Translations under genes and position numbers: made by a program
Source: Metridium senile
Lineage: Eukaryota; Cnidaria; Anthozoa; Actiniaria; Metridiidae
Direction: 5' to 3'
NCBI GenBank assembly: GCA_949775045.1
Contig: OX459103.1
Span: forward strand, 15,860,807 to 15,924,806
DNA length: 64,000 nucleotides
Shown: positions 10,551 through 21,608 of the stretch, in pieces
Numbering within the stretch: position 1 is the stretch's first letter
Layout of the letters: every line of letters begins with the position of its first letter
The notes under the pieces: generated by a model
Database searches by the model: none
Told to the model about the DNA's origin: nothing
Seen by the model: the letters and a program-made list of their open reading frames with translations, nothing else

Positions 10551-10895
10551 ATATTAATAATTAGATGAAGTTCAATGCAATATTTGTAGGTGTTGAATTA
10601 TCGAAATAAACATAGTTTACACTACTGGTCAGTGGTCTTTCCTAAAATAGTTTTACACATGCATGGTGTAATGAATATTTGATAACTCAGAAGTCATGTT
10701 TTGCTTTTGTGTTGTTTTTTGAAAATAATCATAAATGCAAATCAAGTTAGCAGAAGGAGCAGGTGTTTATATTGATCGAGTATTGATCGAGAACAATAGA
10801 CCACCCGCCATATTGAACATATAGACGAGCAGGATAAAAAACGACTTAGAATAAAACCCTTTTTCAACAAAAGAATATCAATTAGAATCTGTCAT

Positions 10896-10962
10896 ATCCT
10901 AATGGTAAATGCTATGGCCTTCAAATCCTAGCCTCGTGGGTTCGATCCCCGGTGTTGCCACT
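10896..10962 (+). repeat. tRNA-like (SINE-type) remnant
   Basis: CTCGTGGGTTCGATCCCCGG carries a perfect B-box/T-arm (GGTTCGATCCC), preceded by CCTAATGGTAAATGC in A-box position and a TTCAAAT anticodon-like loop. The acceptor stem does not pair, so this is a relic and not a tRNA gene. It abuts the right inverted repeat of the 4.1 kb block. Confidence 0.55.
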
Positions 10963-11164
10963 TCTATTTTTATATAGTAAAACTTAGAAATTTTAAGAAA
11001 ATCGAACAAAACAAATATTTGAAAATCGAAAAAGAAAAGGAAAAAGAAATGAAATAAAACAAGCATCAAAAATAAGGTTAAACTGACAAAAACCAAAAGT
11101 TATAGAACAGCTCACAAAATCAAAACTAGATAAATCAAAACAAGAAAAATTCGGCGGAAAAATT

Positions 11165-11305
11165 TAGAAGCCAACCCATCCCCAAAGGGATGGTAAGGGA
11201 TCACCCCTCCCCTTCCAGATGGTTTGGGATGGGATGTGGACCCAATAATGAGATGTTAAGGGACCACCCCTCCCCCTTCAGATGATTTGGGATGGGATGT
11301 GGTCC
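11165..11305. repeat. two imperfect tandem units of about 70 bp
   Basis: AAGGGATCACCCCTCCCC...GGGATGGGATGTGG is repeated once with small changes (AAGGGACCACCCCTCCCC). It is G/C skewed and non-coding. Confidence 0.7.
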
Positions 11306-11524
11306 AAAAAAAAATACACCATGCCCAAAAAATCCCGCATGTTCCGCTGAAAACTACTTAGTACGCCGGATAAACGTATCAATACCCTCCCAACGTAAAA
11401 CCCTCATCTTTGCAGACAACAGCCTTTAAAATAAAAAATTACTGGTAATGTAGCTTGCACGTTAGAAGAGTAGTATAAGAAAGTAAGAAAATATACGGGT
11501 ATTAGATGATAAGTTAAATAGAAA

Positions 11525-11816
11525 CGTACTAGAGTAGTAGCGTAACAGCGTACTAGCGTAACAGCGTACTAGCGTAACAGCGTACTAGCGTAACAGCGTA
11601 CTAGCGTACTAGAGTACTAGCGTAACAGCGTACTAGCGTAACAGCGTACTAGAGTAATAGCGTAACAGCGTACTAGCGTAACAGCGTACTAGCGTAACAG
11701 CGTACTAGCGTAACAGCGTACTAGCGTACTAGAGTACTAGAGTAATAGCGTAACAGCGTACTAGCGTACTAGAGTACTAGGGTAATAGAGTAATATCGTA
11801 TTAGCGTACTAGCGTA
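11525..11816. repeat. octamer satellite array, left, TAACAGCG/TACTAGCG orientation
   Basis: About 290 bp of 8-bp units such as GTACTAGC, GTAACAGC and AGTACTAG with no spacer. It is the reverse complement of the much longer array at 14954-17050. The two lie on either side of the 12048-12806 gene. Confidence 0.92.
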
Positions 11817-11917
11817 ATTATTATTATTATTATTTTAAGGCGCCTTAGAACTTTAGGATCATGTGCGGGGGGCAGGGGACGAGGAGAGGGGACTGTGACA
11901 CAGTCATAAAGTAACCC

Positions 11918-11960
11918 AGCCTGCGTACAGCCGGGTAAATAAACCGGCTGTACGCAGGCT
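11918..11960. repeat. perfect 17-bp-arm hairpin
   Basis: AGCCTGCGTACAGCCGG, a 9-base loop, then its exact complement. Hairpins of this AGCCTGCG...CGCAGGCT type recall small MITEs of anthozoan genomes (from memory). It lies 90 bp before the next gene's ATG, so it may also be read as part of its 5' region. Confidence 0.8.
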
Positions 11961-12047
11961 ACTAAAACCTAGTCTCCATCGCAGCCGTTCTTAGTATCGA
12001 GCTTCCTAACTTGAACCCAGCATTTCACACATCGTGTTTGTGAAAGC

Positions 12048-12806
12048 ATGGCTTCAAAGCGAAAAAAACTGCGAGGTTTGGATTTTATGCCCGGCACTAT
12101 AAGAGAAAGCATTTCCAACGCAAACACATTGTTACAAAAAATTGGGTCGATGCTAAATGATTTGAAGGAAGTCGATTTAACTGAAATACTGGCAAACAAA
12201 CTAGAAATAAGCGAGGACGATGCGTTACTTTTGTTGTCCGGAAAGATATCCCTCCCAACTGTGTTGTTGATAAGGAAGACCCTCAAGCATGTTCCAGCAA
12301 GTTATTGTAGGAAAGAGAAAACCACCTTGCTTCGAATGAAGTACATAAACAATATCATGAAGTCGAATTGCGTCGACATGTCACTCGAGGATCTCGAAGT
12401 GAACATTCGATTTCTCGAATGTTATTGTCCGTCGTTTCTAGATCGCGATTTTGACGAGACATTCGATAAGAGTTTGTGGAACTTATCAAAAGAAGAAGAA
12501 AATTGGTACAACATGTTCTTAACGCCACCAGTTAAGGATTGTTTGTCGTGCGGTGGCACTTTGGGGATGTACAATCCACCATCGAAGGCTGTGGTATTTG
12601 GTGTTGACGGGCCAGTTCCTTCAACTAAAGTAACGTTGGAATGCCGTACTTGCAATATCAAGTACGGTATAGCAAAGTACACCAACAGTGAAGGACGACA
12701 TTTCTACCCAATTGATGCGTATGGTGCAAACAGCAATCTTGTCGAAATAAGCAATGTCACATACATGGAGTATGATTTATATCGCTGGATTCCATCACTT
12801 GGGTAA
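12048..12806 (+). CDS. CxxC...CxxC protein resembling KDZ-transposon-associated cysteine-cluster proteins
   Basis: A 252-codon frame from ATG (AGCATGGCT). The N-terminus is basic, MASKRKKLRG. Residues 20-125 are mostly helical. Residues 165-202 hold C165-x2-C168 and C199-x2-C202, with VDGPVPSTKVTLECRTC between and HFYPIDAYG after. The pattern 'C..C...VF...GP....K.TLRC..C...Y....Y....G..FY' is that of the CxC5/CxC6-type clusters found with Kyakuja-Dileera-Zisupton transposases. The frame closes at TAA, but that TAA lies inside a good donor, TTGG|GTAAGT, so the exon may splice at 12802. No transposase core is visible downstream. It may be a captured, truncated or multi-exon copy. Confidence 0.65.
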   Translation: MASKRKKLRGLDFMPGTIRESISNANTLLQKIGSMLNDLKEVDLTEILANKLEISEDDALLLLSGKISLPTVLLIRKTLKHVPASYCRKEKTTLLRMKYINNIMKSNCVDMSLEDLEVNIRFLECYCPSFLDRDFDETFDKSLWNLSKEEENWYNMFLTPPVKDCLSCGGTLGMYNPPSKAVVFGVDGPVPSTKVTLECRTCNIKYGIAKYTNSEGRHFYPIDAYGANSNLVEISNVTYMEYDLYRWIPSLG

Positions 12807-14013
12807 GTGCACTTATACAATCCGCCTTTGAAAACATTGCCAGTGATACCTGACAAAGGAACCAGTGGTGCCTGTTTTATCCGCAAGGTTATTACATTTT
12901 CTCCTGATTAGATATATTTCTTATAAGTACAGTGTATATTTCCGTATTAAAATTGGCTTTATATTTAAATAATTGATGCGGAATTTTTTAGAAGATTATG
13001 GGGGATTTGAAAATTATGCTCTGGGAATTGTGCGGGATGACGACAACGTGTAAACGCTAAAAAAAAAGAGATGATAGATAGATGTAATGTAACACGTTGT
13101 CAATAATTACTTTTAAAAAAAGATAATACGTCAACTGTCCGACATAGAGCGGATTTCGTATGACTGTGCAAACAGGGTCGAGGGTCGAGGGTCGAGGGAA
13201 AAAAATCGAGGGTAAAAATTGATAATAAATATCATGTAATAAATATATTATCAAAAAAAATAATAATGATGTTCTTCCGACAGCAAAACGTTTTTCTTTT
13301 GACTGGGCTTGTTTAGATAAAAAATCTTGACACATTCCTGGCATTTCTCATCGAACAAACAATAAAATTGCGAAAACACCCGGGGCCGCACTAGAACAAA
13401 TTTTGGGCCCAAATTTTGTTTGTTGTACCAAAAAACTCTGTCATCGACGAGGTAGGAAAAGTGCAGTGCGGATATATTTTTGTGTTGGGACAAAATTTGT
13501 CGCTGCCAAACAAACTTCAAAAAATCAATTTTGACAGGTTTGGTAATTGACAGGTTTGGTAATTATCACGTCAACCTGGATTCTTCAATGTGTGTGTTCA
13601 AAGCCAACAAAAAACACAAACTAGCTCGATCAATCGAAGAGAGATGAATCCGTGATATTATCGTGATTTGTACGGGGAAATGTTCTATTTTTTTAATAGA
13701 TGTTCTATATTTTTTAATAATAATAATGTAGTTAAAAATTTAAAAATAGCTGAATCTGCTCCAAAACGTGACGCTTATTAAAATGTATCTATCAATTGAC
13801 ACTTGGTTGACGTTTGCGATCGGCCTAACATTATAGTGCGAATAAAGTTTCCAAACCAAACTTTGGTTGAAATAAACTTTGGTATGAATTTTGGTTGAGC
13901 CAAACTTTAGCAGGCTAGTGGGAATGGGGCCTATCATATCGTATGTACAAACAGATAAAAGTTAACATTTTTTTGCTCGTTGTTTACTTAGCGCGTTTCT
14001 AGCTCATTTGCCA
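12807..14013. other. no further exon seen; short GGGTCGA repeat
   Basis: A transposase exon was looked for downstream of the CxxC gene and not found. The only repeat is AGGGTCGAGGGTCGAGGGTC at about 13176-13200. Otherwise it is AT-rich with short chance ORFs. Confidence 0.5.
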
Positions 14014-14021
14014 GTGTGACC

Positions 14022-14475
14022 CCCGGGGGGGGGGGGGGGGGGGCGTTGGTACTCCTCTATATTTACTATACGGGTATGTGCCACCCGATAGGGTATGGTT
14101 TTTCGGCTTTTAGGTCTGGGGTAGGGTATCATTTTTTTACAATTTGTCTGGGGTAGGGTAAGGTTTTTGTCTGGGATCTTTTTGACATTTTGTCTGTTGT
14201 TGTTTTAGCCTGCTAGGCTACGTTTTCTGCCGGCACAGACAACGATTTAAATTCAATTAAACAATTGGCAAATATAACCGTTTTTGCGTTTTTTTGCGTT
14301 TTTTTTAGTCTGGGCCAGGGTGTACAATCTTAGGTTTAGTCTGGGATAGGGTATGTGAAATCAAAATTCTAGGTCTGGGATAGGGTCAGGGTTCTGAGGA
14401 CGTGGCGGTACACCCACACCCAAGTTGGGGTGGTAGTACCCATCCCCCCGCCACCCCCCCCCCCCCGGCCCCGGG
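14022..14475. mobile_element. 454-bp element with homopolymer-G ends and 8-bp target duplication
   Basis: It begins CCC(G)n and ends in long C runs and CCCCGGCCCCGG. It is flanked by GTGTGACC at 14014-14021 and 14476-14483. The interior repeats GTCTGGG(A/G)TAGGGT many times. An 8-bp duplication suits hAT-type transposition. The end GTACTCCTCTATATTT, TACTATACGGG also occurs, in altered form, at the right end of 52197-52611. Confidence 0.8.
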
Positions 14476-14953
14476 GTGTGACCGATATTATAAAACACTC
14501 ACTTTTAAAGGCACGCTTGCTTGTCTTACCTGTGCTAGGTAAACTTCTAGCCGTTAACTTCCAATTACTTTAGTTATTGTTAAGTTGTAAAATTGCTCTC
14601 TTGCTCTTTTGTAGAGAGAAAAACCGTCAATTATAGAGACCTACGATAGATCAATTGTGTATGTTTACAAATCTTCTGAGTTCCGGAACGAGTTCAATTT
14701 GAGGACATTATATAACTACAGCACAAGCGCAATCAGCGCGCGAGAGTGATTTCACTGTCGTCAAGGGCGTGCAAACAAGTAGAATAAACAAAAATATATC
14801 ATACATGAAATATCATTATCAACAATACAAGTTTTATTACTGTAAGTCGCTGAACTTACTCGCGTGATCCGATTGTCAATCGGTATTCCGTTTACCAAGC
14901 GCGGGTTGTAAGAACAAATATGTCGATTTAGAGCTTGACATTTTACACAAAAC

Positions 14954-17050
14954 AGTACTCTAGTACGCTGTTACGCTAGTACGCTGTTACGCTATTACTC
15001 TAGTACTCTAGTATGCTGTTACGCTAGTGCGCTGTTACGCTATTACGCTAGTACGCTGTTACGCTAGTACGCTGTTACGCTATTACTCTAGTACTCTAGT
15101 ACGCTAGTACGCTATTACTCTATTACCCTAGTACTGCTATTACGCTAGTACGATAGTACGCTAGTACGCCGTTACGCTAGTACTCTAGTACGCTGTTACG
15201 CTAGTACGCTGTTACGCTAGTACGCTGTTACGCTAGTACGCTGTTACGCTATTACTCCAGTACGCTAGTACTCTAGTATGCTAGTACTCTAGTACGCTGT
15301 TACGCTGTTACGCTATTACTCTAGTACGCTGTTACGCTAGTACGCTGTTACGCTAGTACTCTAGTACGCTGTTACTCTAGTACGCTGTTACGCTAGTACT
15401 CTAGTACGCTGTTACTCTAGTACGCTGTTACGCTAGTACGCTGTTACGCTATTACTCTAGTACGCTGTTACGCTAGTACGCTGTTACGCTAGTACTCTAG
15501 TACGCTAGTACGCTGTTACGCTAGTACGCTGTTATGCTAGTACGCTGTTACGCTAGTACGCTGTTACGCTATTACTCTAGTACGCTAGTACGCTGTTACG
15601 CTAGTACGCTGTTACGCTATTACTCTAGTACTCTAGTACGCTATTACTGCTATTACGCTAGTACGCTAGTACGCTGTTACGCCATTACTCTAGTACTCTA
15701 GTACTCTAGTACGCTAGTACGCTGTTACGCTGTTACGCTATTACTCTATTACCCTAGTACTGCTATTACGCTAGTACGCTGTTACGCCATTACTCTAGTA
15801 CTCTAGTACTCTAGTACGCTAGTACGCTGTTACGCTGTTACGCTATTACTCTATTACCCTAGTACTGCTATTACGCTAGTACGCTAGTACGCTGTTACGC
15901 TATTACTCTAGTACGCTGTTACGCTAGTACGCAGTTACGCTAGTACTCTAGTACGCTAGTACGCTGTTACGCTAGTACGCTGTTACGCTAGTACGCTGTT
16001 ACGCTAGTACGCTGTTACGCTAATACGCTGTTACGCTAGTACGCTGTTACGCTATTACTCTAGTACGCTAGTACGCTGTTACGCTGTTACGCTATTACTC
16101 TAGTACGCTAGTACGCTGTTACGCTACTCCAGTACGCTAGTACGTTGTTACGCTAGTACGCTGTTACGCCATTACGCTAGTACTCTAGTACTCTAGTACG
16201 CTAGTACGCTGTTACGCTGTTACGCTATTACTCTATTACCCTAGTACTGCTATTACGCTAGTACGCTGTTACGCCATTACCCTAGTACTCTAGTACTCTA
16301 GTACGCTAGTACGCTGTTACGCTGTTACGCTATTACTCTATTACCCTAGTACTGCTATTACGCTAGTACGCTGTTACGCCATTACTCTAGTACTCTAGTA
16401 CTCTAGTACGCTAGTACGCTGTTACGCTGTTACGCTATTACTCTATTACCCTAGTACTGCTATTACGCTAGTACGCTAGTACGCTGTTACGCTATTACTC
16501 TAGTACGCTGTTACGCTAGTACGCTGTTACGCTAGTACTCTAGTATGCTAGTACGCTGTTACGCTAGTACGCTGTTACGCTAGTACGCTGTTACGCTAGT
16601 ACGCTGTTACGCTAGTACGCTGTTACGCTAGTACGCTGTTACGCTAGTACGCTGTTACGCTATTACTCTAGTACGCTGGTACGCTGTTACGCTGTTACGC
16701 TATTACTCTAGTACGCTAGTACGCTGTTACGCTACTCCAGTACGCTAGTACGTTGTTACGCTAGTACGCTGTTACGCCATTACTCTAGTACGCTAGTACG
16801 CTAGTACGCTAGTACGCTAGTACGCTAGTACGCTAGTACGCTAGTACGCTAGTACGCTAGTACGCTATTACTCTATTACCCTAGTACTGCTATTACGCTA
16901 TTACGCTAGTACGCTGTTGCGCTATTACTCTAGTACGCTAGTACGCTGTTACTCTAGCACTCTATTACTCTAGTACGCAAATACGCAACTACTCTATTAC
17001 CAAGTACTGCTATTACGCTATTACGTTAGTACTGTCAGTATAAGTACTGT
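14954..17050. repeat. 2.1 kb octamer satellite with higher-order structure
   Basis: Roughly 260 contiguous 8-bp units of the form (A/G)(G/T)TAC(G/T)CT: AGTACGCT, GTTACGCT, ATTACTCT, AGTACTCT, ATTACCCT. A marker with an extra base, ACCCTAGTACTGCT, recurs at 15126, 15751, 15856, 16238, 16343, 16448 and 16879. The 105-bp spacings show a higher-order unit of 13 octamers plus one base. A longer block after 15856 is repeated after 16448 (592 bp). The array decays at its right end into TACTGTCAGTA. Confidence 0.93.
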
Positions 17051-17891
17051 CAGTATATAATGTCAGTACACAATGTATAATATATTGTTTAAAAGGGACC
17101 ATTTGTGGTAGTGATGGGGCAAAGACACCAATAGGGATATACACGATATGGAAACGACCACAGTACAACAAAATAGCATAGAACGTTAGCCGCCGTACCA
17201 AGGAAAAAAAACAAGAACAGCGCAAATAAAACAAGCAGCATATGGTACCTAAGGAATAAATTAGTCGCATTTCTTTAGATTAACGGTTATTTTTAGTTCC
17301 AGGGATACAACATAAACCGAAAGCTGTCATGTAATTACAAGAGACAACTTTTATTTAAAGACAAGTTTGAAATTTTCTACTAACAAAATCAAAAACAAAT
17401 ACCGAAAAATTAAAAGCCAAACTCCGAATGGAGACAAGTTTTTGCCGCCTTTGGCCCGCCATGTTGTTTTGCTTATGACACTAGTGTTAAGAGAAGAATA
17501 GCTCATGATTATCCAAAAGCATTAAGAAAAGAGTTAATTGAGCATTCAAGATGGCACGTTATAGTGAGTAAACCCAACTCAATATTAAAGACGTTGGCGG
17601 CAAATTAAAAGGCAAGGTAAATATCAGACTTTGCCAGTTGATAAAACTAAATTAGACACATGTAATAAGCTAAAAAAAATTGGGGGTCACCGTCGTTGTT
17701 TTTGAGTAAAATTAAATGGCCTAATATTCGGCAATTTCGGCATTTTTCGCAAGCATCGTGACGGAATGTCTTGGTGGCAAAAACAAGAAAAAAGAATTAG
17801 TAATATTTGCCAGTCATAATAAAGAAAGGCCATAAAATGTTTTCGAAACTCATAATATTTGGAAAATAAAGCGAATTTTTGACACAAATTA

Positions 17892-18072
17892 AAATGTGAA
17901 ATTAATTACCTTTTTGGAGAAAAAGACCGTACGTCTCGTTTTTTGTCGTTTTCGAGGGATTAAAAAATGTGAAATTAATTACCTTTTTGGAGAAAAAGAC
18001 CGTACGTCTCGTTTTTTGTCGTTTTCGAGGGATTAAAAAATGTGAAATTAATTACCTTTTTGGAGAAAAAGT
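17892..18072. repeat. 73-bp tandem repeat, about 2.5 copies
   Basis: Units start AAATGTGAAATTAATTACC and contain GACCGTACGTCTCG. The first two copies are nearly identical, and the third stops after about 35 bp. The flanks (17060-17890 and 18080-18500) hold nothing recognisable. Confidence 0.88.
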
Positions 18073-18538
18073 CATTTTTTCAAAAACTATAAACGAAGAC
18101 TCATCTTTAGTATTTATTTCGATTTATAAGATAAACCCTGCAAGAAATCCAAATCAATAAAGAAATAATACCAACATAGGCTGTCATGCAAACTTTTAAA
18201 TTAACATTAAAATTTTCTTTTGACACGGCATCTGTTTATATCTTAAAGTCATAATGTGTAGGTTTTTGTGTTTTTGAATCGAATTCAGTGAAAAATTCCA
18301 AGCTGCTCATAAAGTTTAAATTAAATTAAGTTAAACAAGTCCGTTCTCTTTATCTCTGAATAAGGAAAGAAGCTAATACAATATATGAAATGAATGAAAC
18401 AGTTATAAAATATATAAAAGAATAAAAAAAGCATTTCAAGAAACAACACTGAAATAACTAAGGAATTCAGAATACGAATAAATGAAAAGTACACAGGAAT
18501 AAAGGTTAAAATGCTAAAAAAAATAGAAAGAACCTTAC

Positions 18539-18610
18539 CTGATGCGGATGTCCAACGGTTATTGACGGAATAACATTAAAATAGAGCTAGCAAACATCAA
18601 GCTTTACAAC
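18539..18610 (-). other. leader-like exon copy 1 (orphan)
   Basis: The minus strand reads GTTGGACATCCGCATCAG|GTAAGG, matching the donor-flanked segment at 50502 and the plus-strand copies at 54990, 56261 and 60825. Surrounding sequence from about 18420 to 18880 matches 50390-50630. No GPCR coding exon follows to the left inside the window, so this copy is an orphan or its gene is lost. Confidence 0.45.
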
Positions 18611-19119
18611 GCAAAACTTAAAAGTATGACCGGCGATAATTTATCCATTTTTTCTCTACATCTTTTCAATCAACTCCTCTAGATTAAATGTCAACATTTC
18701 TCATTGTGAATCACAAGACAAGAATGATGTCAATCTTCAGTTGAATTTTGAGTTAAAACAGACAAACATATCAAAAGAATGTGAATAAATTATCTGCGGT
18801 CACACTTTTGGGCTTTGCGTTGATCATTAACATATAAGAATAAACATCATCATCAATGAACAGATGGGAATCTTGTTGCGCATGCGTGGTTTGAGCCGAC
18901 CTTGACTAACATTAATATCAATTTAGTAGAGAAGGTTTGTACGGTGATGCTTCGACAGCTACTGCTAGTCTTCATCATCTTCATCAAGACTAAGAGATGA
19001 GTAGTATAGACTTGATGAGGTTTGATCTTGCCCATTGTCTGATAAAGACTATCAGTAGCAGTAGAACTGTCGGTGCCCAAATTACCTTCGACATCCGTGA
19101 AACGAATATTCTTTACTGA

Positions 19120-19269
19120 TCTTATATCTGTTTATTTTTACCAAGAACTGTAAAGCTTTGGAAAAGTCTTCCAGGAAATTTTAAAACAACAAATTTAACA
19201 TTATCAAAATTCAAGAAACTTATTTTAGGTTATTTTAATGAGAGAAGACAGAAAATGAAAATATTATAA
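19120..19269 (+). pseudogene. LINE reverse-transcriptase ORF, C-terminal remnant
   Basis: An open frame reads FLPRTVKLWKSLPGNFKTT, then LSKFKKLILGYF, and ends at TAA 19267. The pattern 'F..RT...WN.LP.......FK..L' is the usual end of CR1/L2/RTE-type ORF2. There are no catalytic domains, and the copy is 5' truncated as LINE insertions usually are. This stretch (about 18880-19310) is absent from the paralogous segment near 50640. Confidence 0.7.
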
Positions 19270-19965
19270 CAGAGTGAGTATGAATATATAAACTCAAAGG
19301 CGTTCAATTTATGTTGACATTTTTTTACATTGATTATCAGCATTGCCTTTGCTCGGAGCCGTAAATTACTATTATTCGACATATACAATGTATTAATGTG
19401 TCAATCAGATGTAAGAGAAACGACATATCATTTTATTATATCCACATGCATTGAGTAACTGTGAATATATCGACTTCAGTACTCAGTTATATCAGTGACC
19501 ATTGCTCGGTAGGAGTCATTTTTTTGTGTCACAAATTAAAAACGCGATTACTTTAACTTCAATCTATCTTGGTCGAGGAAGAAATTACAATGTTTCATAG
19601 AATACTTGAACAGAAAAATATTTTCTTACTAACATTTCTCAACTTGATATACCTTTCCGAAAAAAATTAACGAATAAACCCTTCACTATCCACCAAAGAC
19701 AATATTTTAAGTTTTATTAATACGTAGGTAATCGGTCTATCTCACCACTTGAAAGTAAGATAAAATAGATTGTTGTTATTCATATTTGTCTCGCGCACAT
19801 CGAGGGTTTAGGCTACGACGTTTCGACTGCTACGGTTTGTTTTTATAATGCAGTTAGTAAACTGTGATAAAGGTGGATCTTATATATGTTCATTACAGTC
19901 TACTCATCGCCTGACAAAGCTGAATAAATGGAGATTACAAGTATGTAATTTGTTTTAAAAAATAA

Positions 19966-20115
19966 CGGCTCGTTTTTTTATTTTATGATTTTTGAACGCT
20001 CTTTTTTAAAAAGTTCCAGAAACACTGGTTTTGGAAGAAATATCCGGCGTTCCTTGATCTTCATAAAAATGAGCAGTCAAAAATTAAAAAAATACCAACT
20101 AAACAAACGAGCCGT
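19966..20115. repeat. imperfect hairpin element
   Basis: AACGGCTCGTTT at the left pairs with AAACGAGCCGT at the right, with a second AT-rich pairing inside (TTTTTGAACGCTC with GAGCAGTCAAAAA). It is a small decayed MITE. Confidence 0.6.
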
Positions 20116-20344
20116 ATTTCTTTGAAACAATCGCATAGTTGCAATCGCCATGTATTCAGCTTTAAGAAAATGTATAATTTTATAGGGATTACTTCAGTAG
20201 TTAGCGTGCTGAGGAGTTAATGAACATCGGTCGCGAAGGTCCCCTGATACTTTAACAGTTTGGTGTTCTAGCGTATGCTTATATAAAAATCACATCTGCT
20301 ATATAGTCTTCAATTCTAGGTGTTACTGTATTATAGTGCAATTG

Positions 20345-20682
20345 TATGGAAATTGTCCTATTTCTCTATGACGTCACATCAAAACATTCTATTGTTCAAA
20401 AGCTAAGGATCATGGTCGCCAGTGGGGGACAGATTCATAAAAACAATACAAGAATACACGATACAATTGCATTTACAAGACGGATAGGTAAGAAATGACA
20501 ACAAAATTCCATAAATATGAAAGTATAAAAATAGACACATAACGTACATAAAAATTTGTTAATTTGAAGCTCAATCTTCAAAAAGAAAGAAGATTTAGTT
20601 GAATTACCATTGTTTTCGGCGATTCTATCCCCCACTAAAACACATCGTGACGTCATAATGAAATAGGACAATTCAACTCAAT
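20345..20682. mobile_element. foldback element
   Basis: ATTGTCCTATTTC...ATGACGTCAC pairs with GTGACGTCATAATGAAATAGGACAAT at the right, and GTGGGGGACAGA with a matching TCCCCCAC. The arms are about 70 bp and imperfect. It has no coding sequence. Confidence 0.65.
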
Positions 20683-21214
20683 TACTTGAAGCGTTTTTTC
20701 CAACCTTCAAGCTTTAATTTTCAATTCTAACGCAACATAACTTAAACATTAGTCATCGAATAACTCTATTTGTAAATAAGTATCTGTTTTTATTGCTTTA
20801 AATCCAACACAATTACATTGCCTATGGGGAATTGTCAAGGTGTGGTGCTTACTTGTTGTTGAGATCAACCAAGAATGCATTGCGCGCGTGGCTCAAAGCC
20901 GAAACTACAGATGCATGTAATTACTATATACAATATGAGCAGCCGATCTGTATGAAAGATACAGCGGCTAGTGTGACGCTAACCTAAGCCTCCCCGTATT
21001 CCCACCCATGAGTATTCCACCTTCCTCCCGATATACAATCGCAAGAAACGACAATAATTTATAAGAGAATACTTTTTACTAAGATACACCACTAAATTAA
21101 AGGACTTGTACACTATTAACGTTCGAATCAGTGTTCAGTTTCACAGTTCTTTTCCTATTTAACACTACTTAACAGTTACGGAGCTCATATCAGTTAACCT
21201 GGGTTTTAGTTTTG

Positions 21215-21425
21215 TCTTTGTCGTTGTCTAATATCGTTGTTGAATATCTATTATGTATCTGTACTAGGTTATGTAACCGACATTGTTCATACTTTACTTA
21301 GTATTCTCTGGGGCCTTATTATCGTTGATCAGTTGTCTATTATGTAATATGTAACGAGGCTATATAACCGACATTGTTAATACTTTACTTTGTACTCTCT
21401 GGGGGCCTTATTATCGTTTAACTGT
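21215..21425. repeat. tandem duplication, unit about 118 bp
   Basis: Two copies of ...TATGTAACCGACATTGTTCATACTTTAC...CTCTGGGGCCTTATTATCGTT. The interval around it (20683-21600) has no recognisable gene. Confidence 0.75.
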
Positions 21426-21608
21426 ATATCTCATACAGATCGGACGCAAAAAGTGTATAGTATAATATACAAATTAGGTAATACCTAATAGCGGAGCTCC
21501 CAGTTTAATTTTTTCTTGCAACATCAATATGTGCATGTAAATACCACTTATTAGATAATTATTTTCTTGGGTATTACGGGCTGATATTTTACGAGTTGCT
21601 TACGTATT

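Larger units (their letters stand above)
6842..10922. mobile_element. 4.1 kb block bounded by 137-bp inverted repeats
   Basis: 6842-6980 is repeated in reverse at 10787-10922 with only a few differences; landmarks are GAAGGCCATAGCATTTACC and TTCAATATGGCGGGTGG. The block contains the 203-residue ORF at 9939-10550 and the nested 1,481-bp element at 7518-8998. It may be a composite DNA transposon, or two inverted copies of a dispersed repeat that happen to flank the region. I see no target duplication at the outer ends. Confidence 0.5.

Noticed and set aside
14954..17050. CRISPR-like appearance of regularly repeated units
   Set aside because: There are no unique spacers; the units are contiguous octamers, and the genome is that of an animal.
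20435..20671. small membrane-like ORF on the minus strand
   Set aside because: It lies wholly inside a foldback element and the hydrophobic stretch follows from AT-rich sequence.
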